Part shown: positions 53,370 through 64,000 of the stretch, piece by piece
Layout: the number at the start of each line of letters is the position of its first letter
Numbering within the stretch: position 1 is the first letter of the stretch
NCBI GenBank assembly: GCA_030278955.1
Contig: JAOANR010000011.1
Span: 43,511,417-43,575,416, forward strand
DNA: 64,000 nucleotides
Direction of reading: 5' to 3'
Source of the DNA: Hygrophila difformis
Taxonomy: Eukaryota; Streptophyta; Magnoliopsida; Lamiales; Acanthaceae
Program-made: the position numbers and the translations under genes
Notes under the pieces: generated by a model
Seen by the model: the letters and a program-made list of their open reading frames with translations, nothing else
What the model was told of the DNA's origin: nothing
The model's database searches: none

Positions 53370-54009
53370 CTCTATTATATTAGACTTAAAATGTATTTTA
53401 TAGTTAATAAATATTGGTACTCATGATACAACAACCACCTAATTGGTTCTTTCATGTATGACAGCTAACTTTATTGAATGCACCAAGTGAATGCCTTGGT
53501 CGTTGAAAAAGCTGATGTGCAGTTAAGAGGATTCACACCCTATTTTTTTAATAGAAGTATGGGAATTACCATTATGGGCACATGTAATCCATTTTAATTT
53601 TCTTTTAATGTATAGAAATATACTACTAAAAATTGTTCCAAATGGATAATTGGGTAAATTAAGTCATGAACAATCAGACACTTTTATCGGACAACGTATT
53701 TTACATGTTATAATGACATTCCTACTATCGAAGATAATCTCAATGATTGTTAGTGTCAGTTCATAATTAGTAAAAGGCTTATAAATAGAGGAGGGAAATG
53801 ACACAGCAAATATAGTTTGAATGAAATGGAATAATTGTATGCTAAGAACACATAACATGTTTAAGATATATGGCATTCAAGCAAGCATTTTATATACTAC
53901 AAAGGAAATGTACGAACTGTTTCAAAGGCAGAAGATGGTCATATTCCGAAACATAACTATTTTCCGTTGTTTGATACTGGAACAAAAAAATTTAGACACA
54001 AAAAATTCA
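53370..54009. other. Noncoding spacer
   Basis: AT-rich sequence between the Helitron Rep gene and the F-box relic. No feature is recognised. Confidence 0.4.
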
Positions 54010-54931
54010 TGTACTACAAAAACCCCATTGGTTCCATGCTGGAGCTGAAGCTTGATCATTCACCATGAAAAAAAGAAGCATTCCTTCTCCGCAACACATA
54101 AGTGACAAATTGGTTCCATGCTTTCATAATCAGGGTCTGGCCATCCATTGTTTCTTTTCAGATGAGCACGATTCTTGCAAAAGTCCAATTTATAACCTGG
54201 CGCCAGAAACAACTTATCATCGACCTAATTTTCGTTCGAAAATTAACCCAAGTACGGCCTGTTCTTGCAAAGGTAGCTCATCATCTCCAAGCCTCTGGAG
54301 ATGTTCTCTTCAGAAATGGATGTGAGAAGGATAATGGAGGTCATATACATCGATTTGAGATGACCTTCAGCAGCAGCTCCTGAAAGCATTGTAAGAGCTG
54401 TGTCCCTATCTAAATCCAAGTATAGCTGCCACTGAAGGTACATAAGAATTATCGTGTATAAGAAAACACAATCCAAGTATAAGGAAATACACTTAAATTA
54501 GTGTGTATAATCACATCAAGTATATAATGCATTCCACAAAAAAAGAATGGTAGAGATTTACCATTACTGCCTTGAAAAGTATGTCTAATTGCCAGCATCT
54601 TGACACATATGGTAAAAGAACTGAGCTTCTGGTTTGAGCATGAAAACCACCTTCCATCAAAATAGCTCATTTTACAAAACCGCAATATAAGAGGCCGATT
54701 GAAAAGTCTCCTAAAGTCCGGACAGCTGCAATTTTCATAGAAATATGGTAAGCATCTTTAAAATATGAAAATTACATTAAATGGGACAACTATATTAAAA
54801 TCTTACCTCCTTACAGCAATGAACATTGTATGCATAGATGAAGAACAAATTCTGACCAGAATATCAATCAGAATATCATCAGGGAGTTCGTCCAGATGTT
54901 TACAAAATGAAGACATCTGCCATAGTTCCAT
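54010..54931 (-). pseudogene. F-box protein relic, copy A
   Basis: Minus strand. Exon 1 (start at 54931) encodes an F-box (LDELPDDILIDILVRI). Exon 2 (about 54565-54725) begins after CTGCAG and encodes a segment around CPDFRRLFNRPLILRFCKMSYFDG. Exon 3 encodes LYLDLDRDTALTMLSGAAAE followed by GHLKSMYMTSIILLTSI, a Sel1-like helical pair. The order matches plant F-box proteins of the At2g35280/At1g67623 type. Frame breaks in exon 2 and stops in exon 3 make it non-functional. It is paralogous to copy B at 59372-60248. Confidence 0.65.
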
Positions 54932-56307
54932 TTTTACCTATATAAAGAAATAAACAATACTTCACTTAAAAATATCTAAATAATGCAAAAAAATTATAAA
55001 ACCATCAATTAGAAAACAATATTTACTTAATAACGCGAAAATCCCAAAAAAAAAAACGGAAAATGCATCCACAATGCAATTTACGGATGCAATATAAATT
55101 AGAAACTTGGTCGATCAATTACAATATAAATTACGATAACAATATACGGAAAATGCATCAGCAACATATCAGAACTGAACAGAACAGGTAGACATTAAAA
55201 TCGTTCTATAATAGTTACTTCAAAACGCAATTTAGAGTTTAAGTGTTTCTAAGATAAAAGATGCAATAAACCCTGAAATCAAACAAACTATTATCGACTA
55301 TAATAATACCCAATTGTCTAAGACAACTTCAAAATACAAAGATGTAATTTTAATCTCTCTTGCAAACGGGAATCACTAAAAAAAAAACCTAAAACAGAGA
55401 CATGCAAAAATCAAGAAGTTCATTCACTACAAAACTACGATTGCGTTGCAAAATTGGAACGGGCATATCATTTCCGCATACCTTAAACGAAAAAATGAAA
55501 AAAGAAACATAAATGTATGATCGATGCTTACCGCTTTATCGGAGAAGACGAAGTGCGCGGAAAGTTTTTTGCTGCGGTTCGGAACAGGCGGGAGTAAGTG
55601 AAAGGACGCGTAGACAATGATATTTTCTTGAGGGAGGGAACAAAATGGCTGTTGCAAGTATTTATAATGATATACAGTTATACACCCGTTAAGTGACAAT
55701 ATCCAAACAATTATTTAAAAATTGTGTTAGACGCCACATATTTCACCTTTTTTGTGTAAACAATAAAATAATTCATAAAATATTTTTATTATTCATTACT
55801 ACTTTGCCTTCTATTTTTGTTATAGTTTTAGACCACCAAAAAATAAGACAATAAGTTTCGTATTTACAGAAATTCGGCAGCTTGACGGAATAAAATTAGC
55901 TTTCACCATACTATTATAAAATAAATAAATTTGACCACGTCTAAAATTTATAATCTAGCATAATCTTAATTCATTCCAAAAAATCAAGGATATGTAATTT
56001 TACAACGTATTAAACCCTAGCAAATAATTTTTCGAGTCTTTATAAATAAACTTATAGATAGAAATTCCATAAATATAACCTACCAAATAATAAAGAAAAT
56101 AATATAATAAACAGTAAAGTTCGATTGAAAATCAATTAACATGCATGCCAAAAATAGATAATAGTGTTTGAAACCAACAAAACAAAGCAAAAGCGACATT
56201 AAAACAGTATCGGACCAGTCCGGAATAAAATAACTATGCCTTCAAAATCATAAAACAAATCATAAGAGACAGATAAGTTTCTTCCAAAAGCAGTTGCATC
56301 CTCCCCA
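54932..56307. other. Noncoding spacer upstream of F-box copy A
   Basis: AT-rich sequence. A short GC-richer stretch at about 55535-55600 could be part of a former 5' leader. No gene is supported. Confidence 0.4.
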
Positions 56308-58444
56308 CTATTTCTCCACTTTCACCTTCTTCCGATTGTTCGAAGCTGAAAACTCGTCGTCAAGGTTCTTACTTACGTCGGCCACAATCTCTTCGTCTAC
56401 TCCGTTAGCATCTCCATCGTTACTGAGATCAGGAGTATGAAATCCAGCCGAATCAGATGACCTTTTCGTAGAAGGTGGACTTGTTGTGGCATGAGTGGAT
56501 GAAGCAATATCATTATCAGCCAATTGAGGATCACTGATAATTGAAGAAACCGTCAATGAATTGTAACTACGCCAGTAATCGGTGCTTTTAATTGTGACAC
56601 GAAATGTGAACTTCTTGTTCATGAGACAGTTAAGGATCAGCTGTGGGAAGCATTCATCCTACAAAACAAATAAACGTATTAAATGAATATTTGGTTGATT
56701 TAAATAGTAAATAAATATCATTGAGAGATATTTGTTACCTCGGCATGGAATCTTTCAAATCCTCAGCAGTCTTTCCAAATAGAGAAACATAATCCTTATC
56801 AAACATCACCAAAGTGCATGATGTCGTGTCGTCGGCAACATAAACAGTGACTTTATACTTAATGGTACCACTCTGATACCAACTCTTGCATTTATGACAG
56901 CAGAAACTACCCTTTTGTCGCTCCATCTTCTTATAGCACTTCATACATGTGTAATAATAGAAACCTTCTGATATATCCACATTCACGACAATTGCGTTGA
57001 TATAGAAGTCACCAGACTGATTGGAGGAAAGTCACAAACAATATAAACCATAAATGTGAGACATAATTTTATGTAGAGTAAAGAAACGAATAAAAAAAAT
57101 ACCAAAATTGCGTTCAAACCTCTAATAAATAGATTGTGTCCTTTATGGTGGTCAAAGTGAATCCTTTAGAGGGAGAATCATCACCAGCGGAACGGTGGGT
57201 TGACTTAGACATGCTAGGCAAATTCTTGCCACACGAAGAATTGACCTTCATACTGTGTATGAACAACACTTAATCAAAAAATCATACTAAACAAAATTAA
57301 AAGAAATATATATACACACACATTATTACAGTGTCAAACTCACTTATAATGAAATATTGAACTTCTGGTATTTTAGAATTGATCATGAGCTTCGACACTC
57401 GAAAAGCATTTTGAACTTTTATTTTACCTGTGTTAATAAGGAAATCAAGCATATTATGAACTTATTACAAATAAGACAAATACATATATTGCAAATGTCT
57501 ACTTACCCTGAAACTCGGATGCACGACAGAATTGAAGAATAATAATGTTCACAGCTGTTGGAAGTTCGTCAATATCGGTCAGAAATTGCTCCACATATTC
57601 GTCCCAAAGAGTGCAGTCCAAAACATTGCCCCTTCATTCAAAATAAAAAATAAAAGAAAGAGTAAATATTTGTATGCAACAATTATTATAGAATAGTTTG
57701 AGCATACTGACTTTAAATCTTCCAACAACATATTAACCAACATCTTCTGCTTTCCATCTTTGCAGTTCATTGAGGTTGGCGGTGATTTTGTCAAAACACG
57801 ACCAATAATATCTGAAAAAAAGTAAATAGCACATATATATAAGGAAGTATACGCGAAGTTGAATTAATAATTATTGTCCTCATTAAAATACTTATACGGT
57901 CTTACCAAATGGGACAGTTTCAGCTACCATCTCGCCATGCAAGGAAAGTATATCCGGGTAAGGTTTGAACTGGAAAGTGCAATCAGGAAACTCAAGATCG
58001 ACTGCATTAGAGATAACACTATTTGGATAGAAAATTCCTTTGAACTCGTGACCGGTGACCCTAAACATGTCTCGGTTCTCAACAACACCGAAACACACCA
58101 AAGTATAAATGCCCCCCTCACGAATAAGAGCGTGGAACTTTTTTGCGATGCTTCTGCCCGCAGAAATATGAAAGCGGATACCCTGAAATATGACAACATG
58201 ACAAAAATTAATGAATTCATGTAAACGGTTATTATTAATTACAAATAAAGTCACTAATAACTAACAATCAATAATAATAATTAAAAAAATCGGAAAGTAC
58301 CTCTCCATCGTGAAATATTGCTTCAAATGAATTCAAACTTTCCGATTGAAACATACAAACTCCATAACAACGTAGACACCTCGCCTTAATACAAACTTTA
58401 GTACTTGTCGGAGTAAGTTCGGGAAACGTCACAACCTGATCCAT
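56308..58444 (-). CDS. RPA70-like single-stranded DNA-binding protein
   Basis: Minus-strand gene of about eight exons. The first is 58301-58444, the second 57906-58182, then pieces near 57815-57715, 57625-57515, 57430-57340, 57235-57120, 57020-56740 and 56650-56308. The first two exons give an OB-fold DNA-binding domain (DBD-A/DUF223 type). The next, including DIIGRVLTKSPP and DCTLWDEYVEQF, give a second OB fold. The penultimate gives the RPA C-terminal OB fold with a four-cysteine zinc site (CMKC, then CCHKC). The tail ends in a basic NRKKVKVEK, a likely nuclear signal. RPA-like genes are frequent passengers of plant Helitrons and could assist rolling-circle replication. I saw no clear stop or frameshift, but the middle exon borders are approximate. 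Confidence 0.75.
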
Positions 58445-59371
58445 TCTACCAATTTTCAATCTATGATTCAATATAAGTATTCTCCCTTTGAGGTGTGGAT
58501 AACATAGGGGCCGTGGAGTGGTGCATTATATAGAGGAAAACAATAGAGAAGGATTCATCGTAAACCACACCGGTTGTAATAATTATTGTGTATGAATACA
58601 CCTTTTTAGGGCTTATTTACATTATACACCTTTTTATTGAAAACATCAATCGGCCTCTACCTTTTGCAGATAACAATTATTGTCCGACATTATACTTATA
58701 TGAAATAATAAAAAATAAAGGACGATGGTATGTAGGGTTTACTTTGGCCACTTTTGATATTAGGATTGGGCCGGGAACGTGGATCGTATGGTGATAAAGG
58801 ACTCTAAAATTTAAGGAGTCCAATATTGTTTTTGCAAGAAAATTAAAAAAAAGATACGTAAGAGTTATTGGAACACATTATATTATAATATGACAATTAA
58901 TGTCCACAATAATATTACATCTTCATCACGTTTTTTTTTTTGGGGTTTTGCATACATTTTTCTTGTTTTTTTTGTAGATTTTTCGTATTACGTCAATGAA
59001 GAACATCGAACACACAAACGGTTATTTAAAATTACTCTAATTTTAATTGGCACTATATTTTTTTTTCTTTTGGTGGGTACAAAGCCCTATAGATATTCCG
59101 CACCAATAAATATTGTGGATTAAAACTCAAGTAGTATAATGGTGATCAAGCTTTCGCATAATGATAATATACGTATTACTGGCAAATTTATAAACTAAAC
59201 AGAATATTAAAGAAAAATAAATACTCATTAATTATAATATTCCACAAAAATTGGGAAAATACTTAATCATTGCACTGCGAAATACAGTTTGTATTAAAAT
59301 GATTCATAGAACAAACCAACCAACTTCACCATGAAAAAAACACAAAATAATGTGCAGATGATGCAAAAACT
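58445..59371. other. Noncoding spacer upstream of the RPA-like gene
   Basis: Presumably contains the RPA-like gene promoter. T runs occur at about 58931 and 59060. No other gene is supported. Confidence 0.4.
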
Positions 59372-60248
59372 TCACCACGAAAAAAACAAATACTCCTTCC
59401 CTGCAACACAAAAATGACAAATTGGCTGGAACCATTCGTAGTCTGGATCTGGCCAACCATGCACTCTCTCCCAGTGATCACCATTCATACAGAAATATAA
59501 TTCATTTCTTGGAAATGGGAATGGAAGGGAAACATTCCGCCAGAAACAACTCTTCATCGACATTATTTTATTCCTACATTCCACCAAAGAAACCCTATTT
59601 TCACATAGAGATCTCATTATCTCCAAACCTCTGGTATTATCATCTTTAGAAATGGAAGTCAAGAGAATTATAGAAGTCAAATAAATCGATTTCAAATGTC
59701 CTTGAGCAGCAAATCTAGCAAGCATTCTCATCGCTAGCTCCCTGTCCAAATCTATATACAACTGTCTCTGAAAATATAAGAAATTCCACATGTCCAAGCA
59801 AAATAAATACAAATTCAATTAAATAGTTAAGTTGGTACTATGACAAATTAGGAATTATATGAATAAACAAATTATACCATGACGGCCTTAAATTGTATAT
59901 CATAATTTCCCGCATGTCGACATACATTGTGGAAGAACTTTGCCTCTTCTTTGAGCATGCAAAAATATGTTTTTGTCGTAATAGCTCATTTTACAACACT
60001 TTAGGACAATGGGCCAATTAAGTACCCTTCTGAAGTCCACACAACTGCAATTTTCATAGAAAAATAGCATAAGCTTTTAAATATGGTAAATATTTGAAAT
60101 CTAAGAAGTACTCAAAATCTAACCTCCTGACAGCACTAAACATTGATTCCATAGACGAACAACCAATTCGTGAAAGAATATCAGCCAGAATTTCATCAGG
60201 AAGTTCATCTAGATGTTCACAAATCAACGAAGATTGCAAGGAGGTCAT
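59372..60248 (-). pseudogene. F-box protein relic, copy B
   Basis: Minus strand. Exon 1 (start about 60248) encodes HLDELPDEILADILSRIGCS, an F-box for SKP1 binding. Exon 2 (about 59878-60045) reads SCVDFRRVLNWPIVLKCCKM and then needs a one-base frame change to continue. Exon 3 (59372-59769) encodes LYIDLDRELAMRMLARFAAQ, GHLKSIYLTSIILLTSI and a C-terminal His/Cys end (PICHFCVAGKEYLFF). It is the better-preserved copy. If the frame change is real it is a pseudogene; if an intron removes it, it could still be expressed. Confidence 0.65.
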
Positions 60249-60293
60249 TGTAATCTGTACCAAAAACGGGGTTTTAATTTGAAAGATTAACAA

Positions 60294-60776
60294 TCACAAT
60301 TAGTCAATATAAATGATAAAAAAATAAATCGACTTTGCGAAGTACATCTGAAATTGATATAAACGTTGGTTGCTTACCAATTGCTAGAAGAATACGAATT
60401 GAGAGGCAGAACCTTTTAAAAAAGGCACGAATATGCGAAGGGACGTGTACACATGAATATATTCAAAATATTTTAATTGTTAGTATTTTGCACAATTGGA
60501 TTAAGAAAGACTGTTGCACTTCCTTAAAATTTTAATTTTGGGATTATATTCGTCAATATAAATGATTATCAGTTATGGGAAAAACAAATCGTTGTATAAT
60601 AATTTCGGCATACATTTATTTAGCTTGATATAAATAATTAATAGAAACGAATCTATAATATGGAAATTTCTGATAATAAATTTGAAGAGCCGTAATAATC
60701 CAAAAATTATAATAATAATTATGAATCGTTACAATTTCTGATTTATTTTATTTATGTGTTATTTATCAACTACATT
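60294..60776. other. Noncoding spacer
   Basis: AT-rich sequence between F-box copy B and the unknown minus-strand gene. No feature is recognised. Confidence 0.4.
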
Positions 60777-61404
60777 TCACAAACATTCCAAAGTTAGTCG
60801 AAAGAAAAGCATTTGACTCCTAACTTTGCTAGTCCAGATGCGATCTAGATCGCCAATCTTCCTCGAAGCATACTCATCATATCGATGCTCCAAATTTTTG
60901 TAAATGGTCTCCAATTCATCTACGGTGCTTTCCAAATTTCTCTTTAGAACATAGGGCAGTTCTGAATTACCCTCTCCAAACTCGATCACATTTCGGATAT
61001 TGTCCGTGTAAGTGGCCGTGATTTCCTTCAATTTTTTGACAAATGTATTTGCTGCATCAACCACCTCACAATCTTTAATTGCGCGATCCATAAAATCAAT
61101 TGCACTATGAAATTTTCTTCTTTCCGAAAGAGTCAAGGCAGGTTCATTTTCGATCAAGATATCCTTCAAAATTTCTCGACACTGCACCGCATCTATACCT
61201 CTTGGGAACGCATCATCTGGATACATACAGATTTTTTTTAGTTACAAATAAAAAAGGTGTATTCAATAATATAAAAGTCCGAATATTTAAATAATTTCGA
61301 ACCTGTATAGGATTGGAGTAGATTTGCTTTTCGTATTTAACCCCCCAGTTCAATGCGGCCATATCGAAACAAAGTTTGGTTTCCACATAGAGTAGATGAG
61401 CCAT
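60777..61404 (-). CDS. Unknown helical protein, probably two exons
   Basis: A minus-strand frame at 60777-61226 (149 codons) encodes a Glu/Lys/Leu-rich, probably alpha-helical protein (LSERRKFHSAIDFMDRAIKD). A second short frame at 61303-61404 starts MAHLLYVETKLCFDMAALNW and ends at a good donor (ACAG|GTTCG). They may be exons of one gene, but no acceptor I tried keeps the phase, so the link is unproven. I recognise no family. It could be a fifth passenger of the Helitron region or an independent relic. Confidence 0.4.
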
Positions 61405-61446
61405 ATTGGAGCTATTAATAGGGAAACAACGAAATTAATTATTATT

Positions 61447-61735
61447 ACAAATCGCATTCAAACAGGTGTAATGATTGCACGTTTCGTAAATAGGATTGAA
61501 GATACCAAAATACAGGTGCACATAATAATGGTGCAGACAAAATAATAATAATATTTATAATAGTACCGCGGGGAAAAAACGAAATGAAGTGAAGTGTTAT
61601 CTTAAATCACATTAAATCAGGCGTAATGATTGCACCGTTTCGTAAACAGGATTGAAGATTCCAAAATACAGGTGCAGATAATACGGATGCGGACAAAATA
61701 ATAATAATATTTATAATTATATTGAAATTTATAAA
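61447..61735. repeat. Tandem duplication, about 160-bp period
   Basis: The block containing GTAATGATTGCAC, CGTTTCGTAAA, AGGATTGAAGAT, CCAAAATACAGGTGCA and AATAATAATATTTATAAT occurs at about 61468-61565 and again at about 61625-61725 with a few differences. A more diverged TATCATGATTGCAACGCC word near 63915 may be a third copy. Confidence 0.8.
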
Positions 61736-62683
61736 TGTGTATAATAATACAATACATGAAAGATTTACATTTCATCATAAAAAATAATTCCGTTCAATAA
61801 AATCTGTTTAACTTTTTTTAAATAAATTTTGTTAAAAAATAATTATAATATATTATAATAACATGGTATAAGGATTATGAGATTGATGTTCATGGTTTAG
61901 AGTTTGCAAAACATAATATGCAAGGAGAATCACGTTTAGTTCATGGACTATATATTATGTTTGTATTGGATTGGACTAAGGAGAATCACTCAATCACATA
62001 AGCATAAACCATAATATGCAATTGCGTTGCTCAATATGCAAAGACCAATCTGATTCCATTTAGTTTAGGGTATAGGGTTTAGTGTTAGATGTTTATGGTG
62101 TGGGCACAGCTCCATTAGAGAAAATTAAATTTCTCCGTTTTAAGGTGTTGAGTTTAGTGTTTATTGTTCAAGGTTTGGATAAGAATAATGAGAGAATATG
62201 CAATACATATTATATGGTTTAGGGTTCTTTATAAATGGCATTATTGAATTGGTTTGAGGAAAATGTGTAGTGTGAAGGGTCTAGGGCTTAGAGTTGATTG
62301 ATTAGTGTTTAATATTAAAATTTACGGTGTAGAGTTTAAGGTTTTTGCTTTACATTATAAGATTAACATGGTATAAGGATTATGAGATTGAGGTCCATGG
62401 TATAGAGTTTGCAAAACATATAATGCAAGGAAAATCACGTATAGGGTTTAGGTGTTATAGGGTTTAGGGTTTATTGTATTTCATATAAGGTTAGGGTAGT
62501 AACAGTGAATTTTAGGGATTAGGATGTAGGGTTTAGGGTTTAGGGTTAAGAGGTATCGTATTTGACTTAAGGTTTAGGGTAGCATCGGTGAATTTTAGGG
62601 ATTAGGCTTTATGAATCAATTTTTGGTGTTTATGGATTAAGGTTTCGAGTATGAGAAAATTTGTTATATAAGGTAAATTTATT
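61736..62683. repeat. Degenerate telomere-like TTTAGGG repeats
   Basis: Many scattered GGGTTTAGGGTTTAGGG-like words (best at about 62528-62547) mixed with TTTAGTGTTTA and ATTTACGGTGTAGAG variants. The plant telomere unit is TTTAGGG. These copies are interspersed and degenerate rather than a pure array. A diverged first copy of the tandem unit described at 62684 starts near 62137. Confidence 0.6.
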
Positions 62684-63532
62684 GTTTTAAAGTGTTGTTG
62701 TTTAGGGTAAGAATAATGAGAGAATATGCAATATACATTATATGCTTTAGGGTTGTTTATATATGACATTATTGAATTGGATTGAGGATAATGTGTAGTG
62801 AAAAGGGCCTAGGGCATAGGGTTGATTGGTGAGTGTTTAAGGTATACAGAAAGCGCCACATATTAAATGGTAATTTAGTAAAAAACTTGAATTGGTGGTT
62901 AATACGTAATGATGAAATTTACTGTACCGATTTTTTTATCAACTGGTGTCTAGCTTTATCGAATACAACACTATATGGAAGCTCTTTGCAGATATTATTT
63001 ATTGAATCACGTATTTTAAAATTAATAACCCTTTATTGGGAACACCATTAGCCGAAAACTTTTTGCAGCACATATTTATTGGAGCATTGTATTTATGTTT
63101 TAAAGTGTTGTTTTAGTGTTTATTGTTCAAGGTTTAGGGTAAGAATAATGAGAGAATATGCAATATACATTATATGCTTTAGGGATTTTTATATATGACA
63201 TTATTGAATTGGATTGAGGATAATGTGTAGTGAAAAGGGCCTAGGGCTTAGGGTTGATTGATGAGTGTTTAAGGTATACAGAAAGCGCAACATATTAAAT
63301 GGTAATTTAATAAAAAACTTGAATTGGTGGTTAATACGTAATGATGAAATTTACTGTACCGATTTTTTTATCAACTGGTGTCTAGCTTTATCGAATACAA
63401 CACTATATGGAAGCTCTTTGCAGATATTATTTATTGAACCACATATTTTAAAATTAATAACCCTTTATTGGGAACACCATTAGCCGAAAACTTTTTGCAG
63501 CACATATTTATTGGAGCATTGTATTTATGTTT
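62684..63532. repeat. Tandem duplication, two units of about 415-435 bp
   Basis: Unit 1 (62684-63096) and unit 2 (63097-63532) start with GTTTTAAAGTGTTG and end with GGAGCATTGTATTTATGTTT. Unit 2 has about 20 bp extra near its start. A 72-codon frame (62833-63051 and 63265-63483) is almost identical in both but resembles nothing I recognise, so it is probably incidental. Confidence 0.9.
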
Positions 63533-64000
63533 ACGAAGTAATTTAACTGACGATTATAATACGGAGTAGGATTTAAGTAAAAGAGAAGGATATCAATATG
63601 TTGGGAATTTATTTCTCAAATTTATGTACTATTGATGGTATAAGGATTAAAGTAAAATCAATAATATCGTACTTGATGATGATCTATATATGTTTAGAGT
63701 ACAGATTCATCCAAACACTATTAGATGGATATAAGCTTTGAGATCCATTGAAATAGTCCATCACCATAAAAATTATTTTGATTTCGACAAAAAAATTTGA
63801 TTAAGTAGGGGTGTTTTTTGTAAATTGGTCCACGAAAATCTGATTGTATTATTAGATGCTTGAAATGATTAAACGGTTTTGAATACAACTATTTTAAAAC
63901 GCATGCGATTAGGTATCATGATTGCAACGCCTAGTATATATGTTCGAGGTTACCGAGATACATGCAAAAAGATTCTAATGAATTTAATATGCCCATTTGA
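63533..64000. other. AT-rich DNA, no feature seen
   Basis: No gene is supported. An ATACGGAGTAGG word near 63560 is reminiscent of a Stowaway terminus but is unpaired in the window. Confidence 0.4.

Noticed and set aside
62833..63483. Two near-identical 72-codon frames as a duplicated gene
   Set aside because: The similarity extends over the whole repeat unit including noncoding parts. There is no recognisable domain and the unit is AT-rich.

Overview
This is a eukaryotic nuclear window, almost certainly from a eudicot plant. It shows GT-AG introns, an intact xyloglucan endotransglucosylase gene, tRNA-derived SINEs, Stowaway- and Tourist-like MITEs, plant-type Mutator (FAR1/OTU/PMD), hAT, Helitron and long-LTR elements, and an AT-rich background. 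The species cannot be named from the sequence. Only one gene looks like an intact, ordinary host gene (XTH, minus strand, 26690-28000). Nearly everything else is layered mobile DNA and its relics.

Layout. 1-4240: AT-rich intergenic DNA with two SINE copies, a MITE inserted in another MITE, and a 41-base G run. About 4240-11300: a large Mutator-like element. Its plus-strand gene can be spliced to an uninterrupted 932-residue FAR1-transposase-SWIM-OTU protein (4482-7832). Its minus-strand plant-mobile-domain gene (8476-11049) is broken by one nonsense codon. Three arrays of short CG-rich palindromes lie in intron 1 of each gene and between the two convergent 3' ends. 11300-13450 and 20150-25260: GC-rich then T/G-rich intron-like DNA with diverged duplicated blocks, a scramblase-like exon relic and TRIM-like LTR relics. 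13452-19146: a non-autonomous hAT element (8-bp TSD TATACTAG) into which a gag-bearing LTR retrotransposon (13997-18616, TSD GTCTC, minus orientation) has inserted.

29729 to beyond 53 kb: a decayed minus-strand Helitron. It has a recognisable 3' terminus, PIF1 helicase, and Rep domain with HUH and two-tyrosine motifs. Upstream on the same strand are an RPA-like gene and two F-box relics. The Helitron reading frame is split by a very young LTR element (31653-49409, TSD GACCT) with two 4536-bp LTRs. That element has no gag or pol. It carries one 1442-residue ORF, and its promoters are preceded by arrays of four-armed inverted repeats built from TTGTCGCGG and CCGCGACAA words. 61.4-63.5 kb: tandem duplications and telomere-like degenerate repeats.

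Main idea to follow. Two unrelated elements, a MULE and a long-LTR retroelement, independently carry arrays of short CG-rich inverted repeats next to promoters or in first introns. Their arms change in matched pairs between copies, so the dyad symmetry itself appears to be maintained. By analogy with VANDAL elements, whose VANC proteins bind clustered short motifs in their own noncoding DNA to reverse silencing, these arrays could be target sites for an element-encoded protein. That function is inference.
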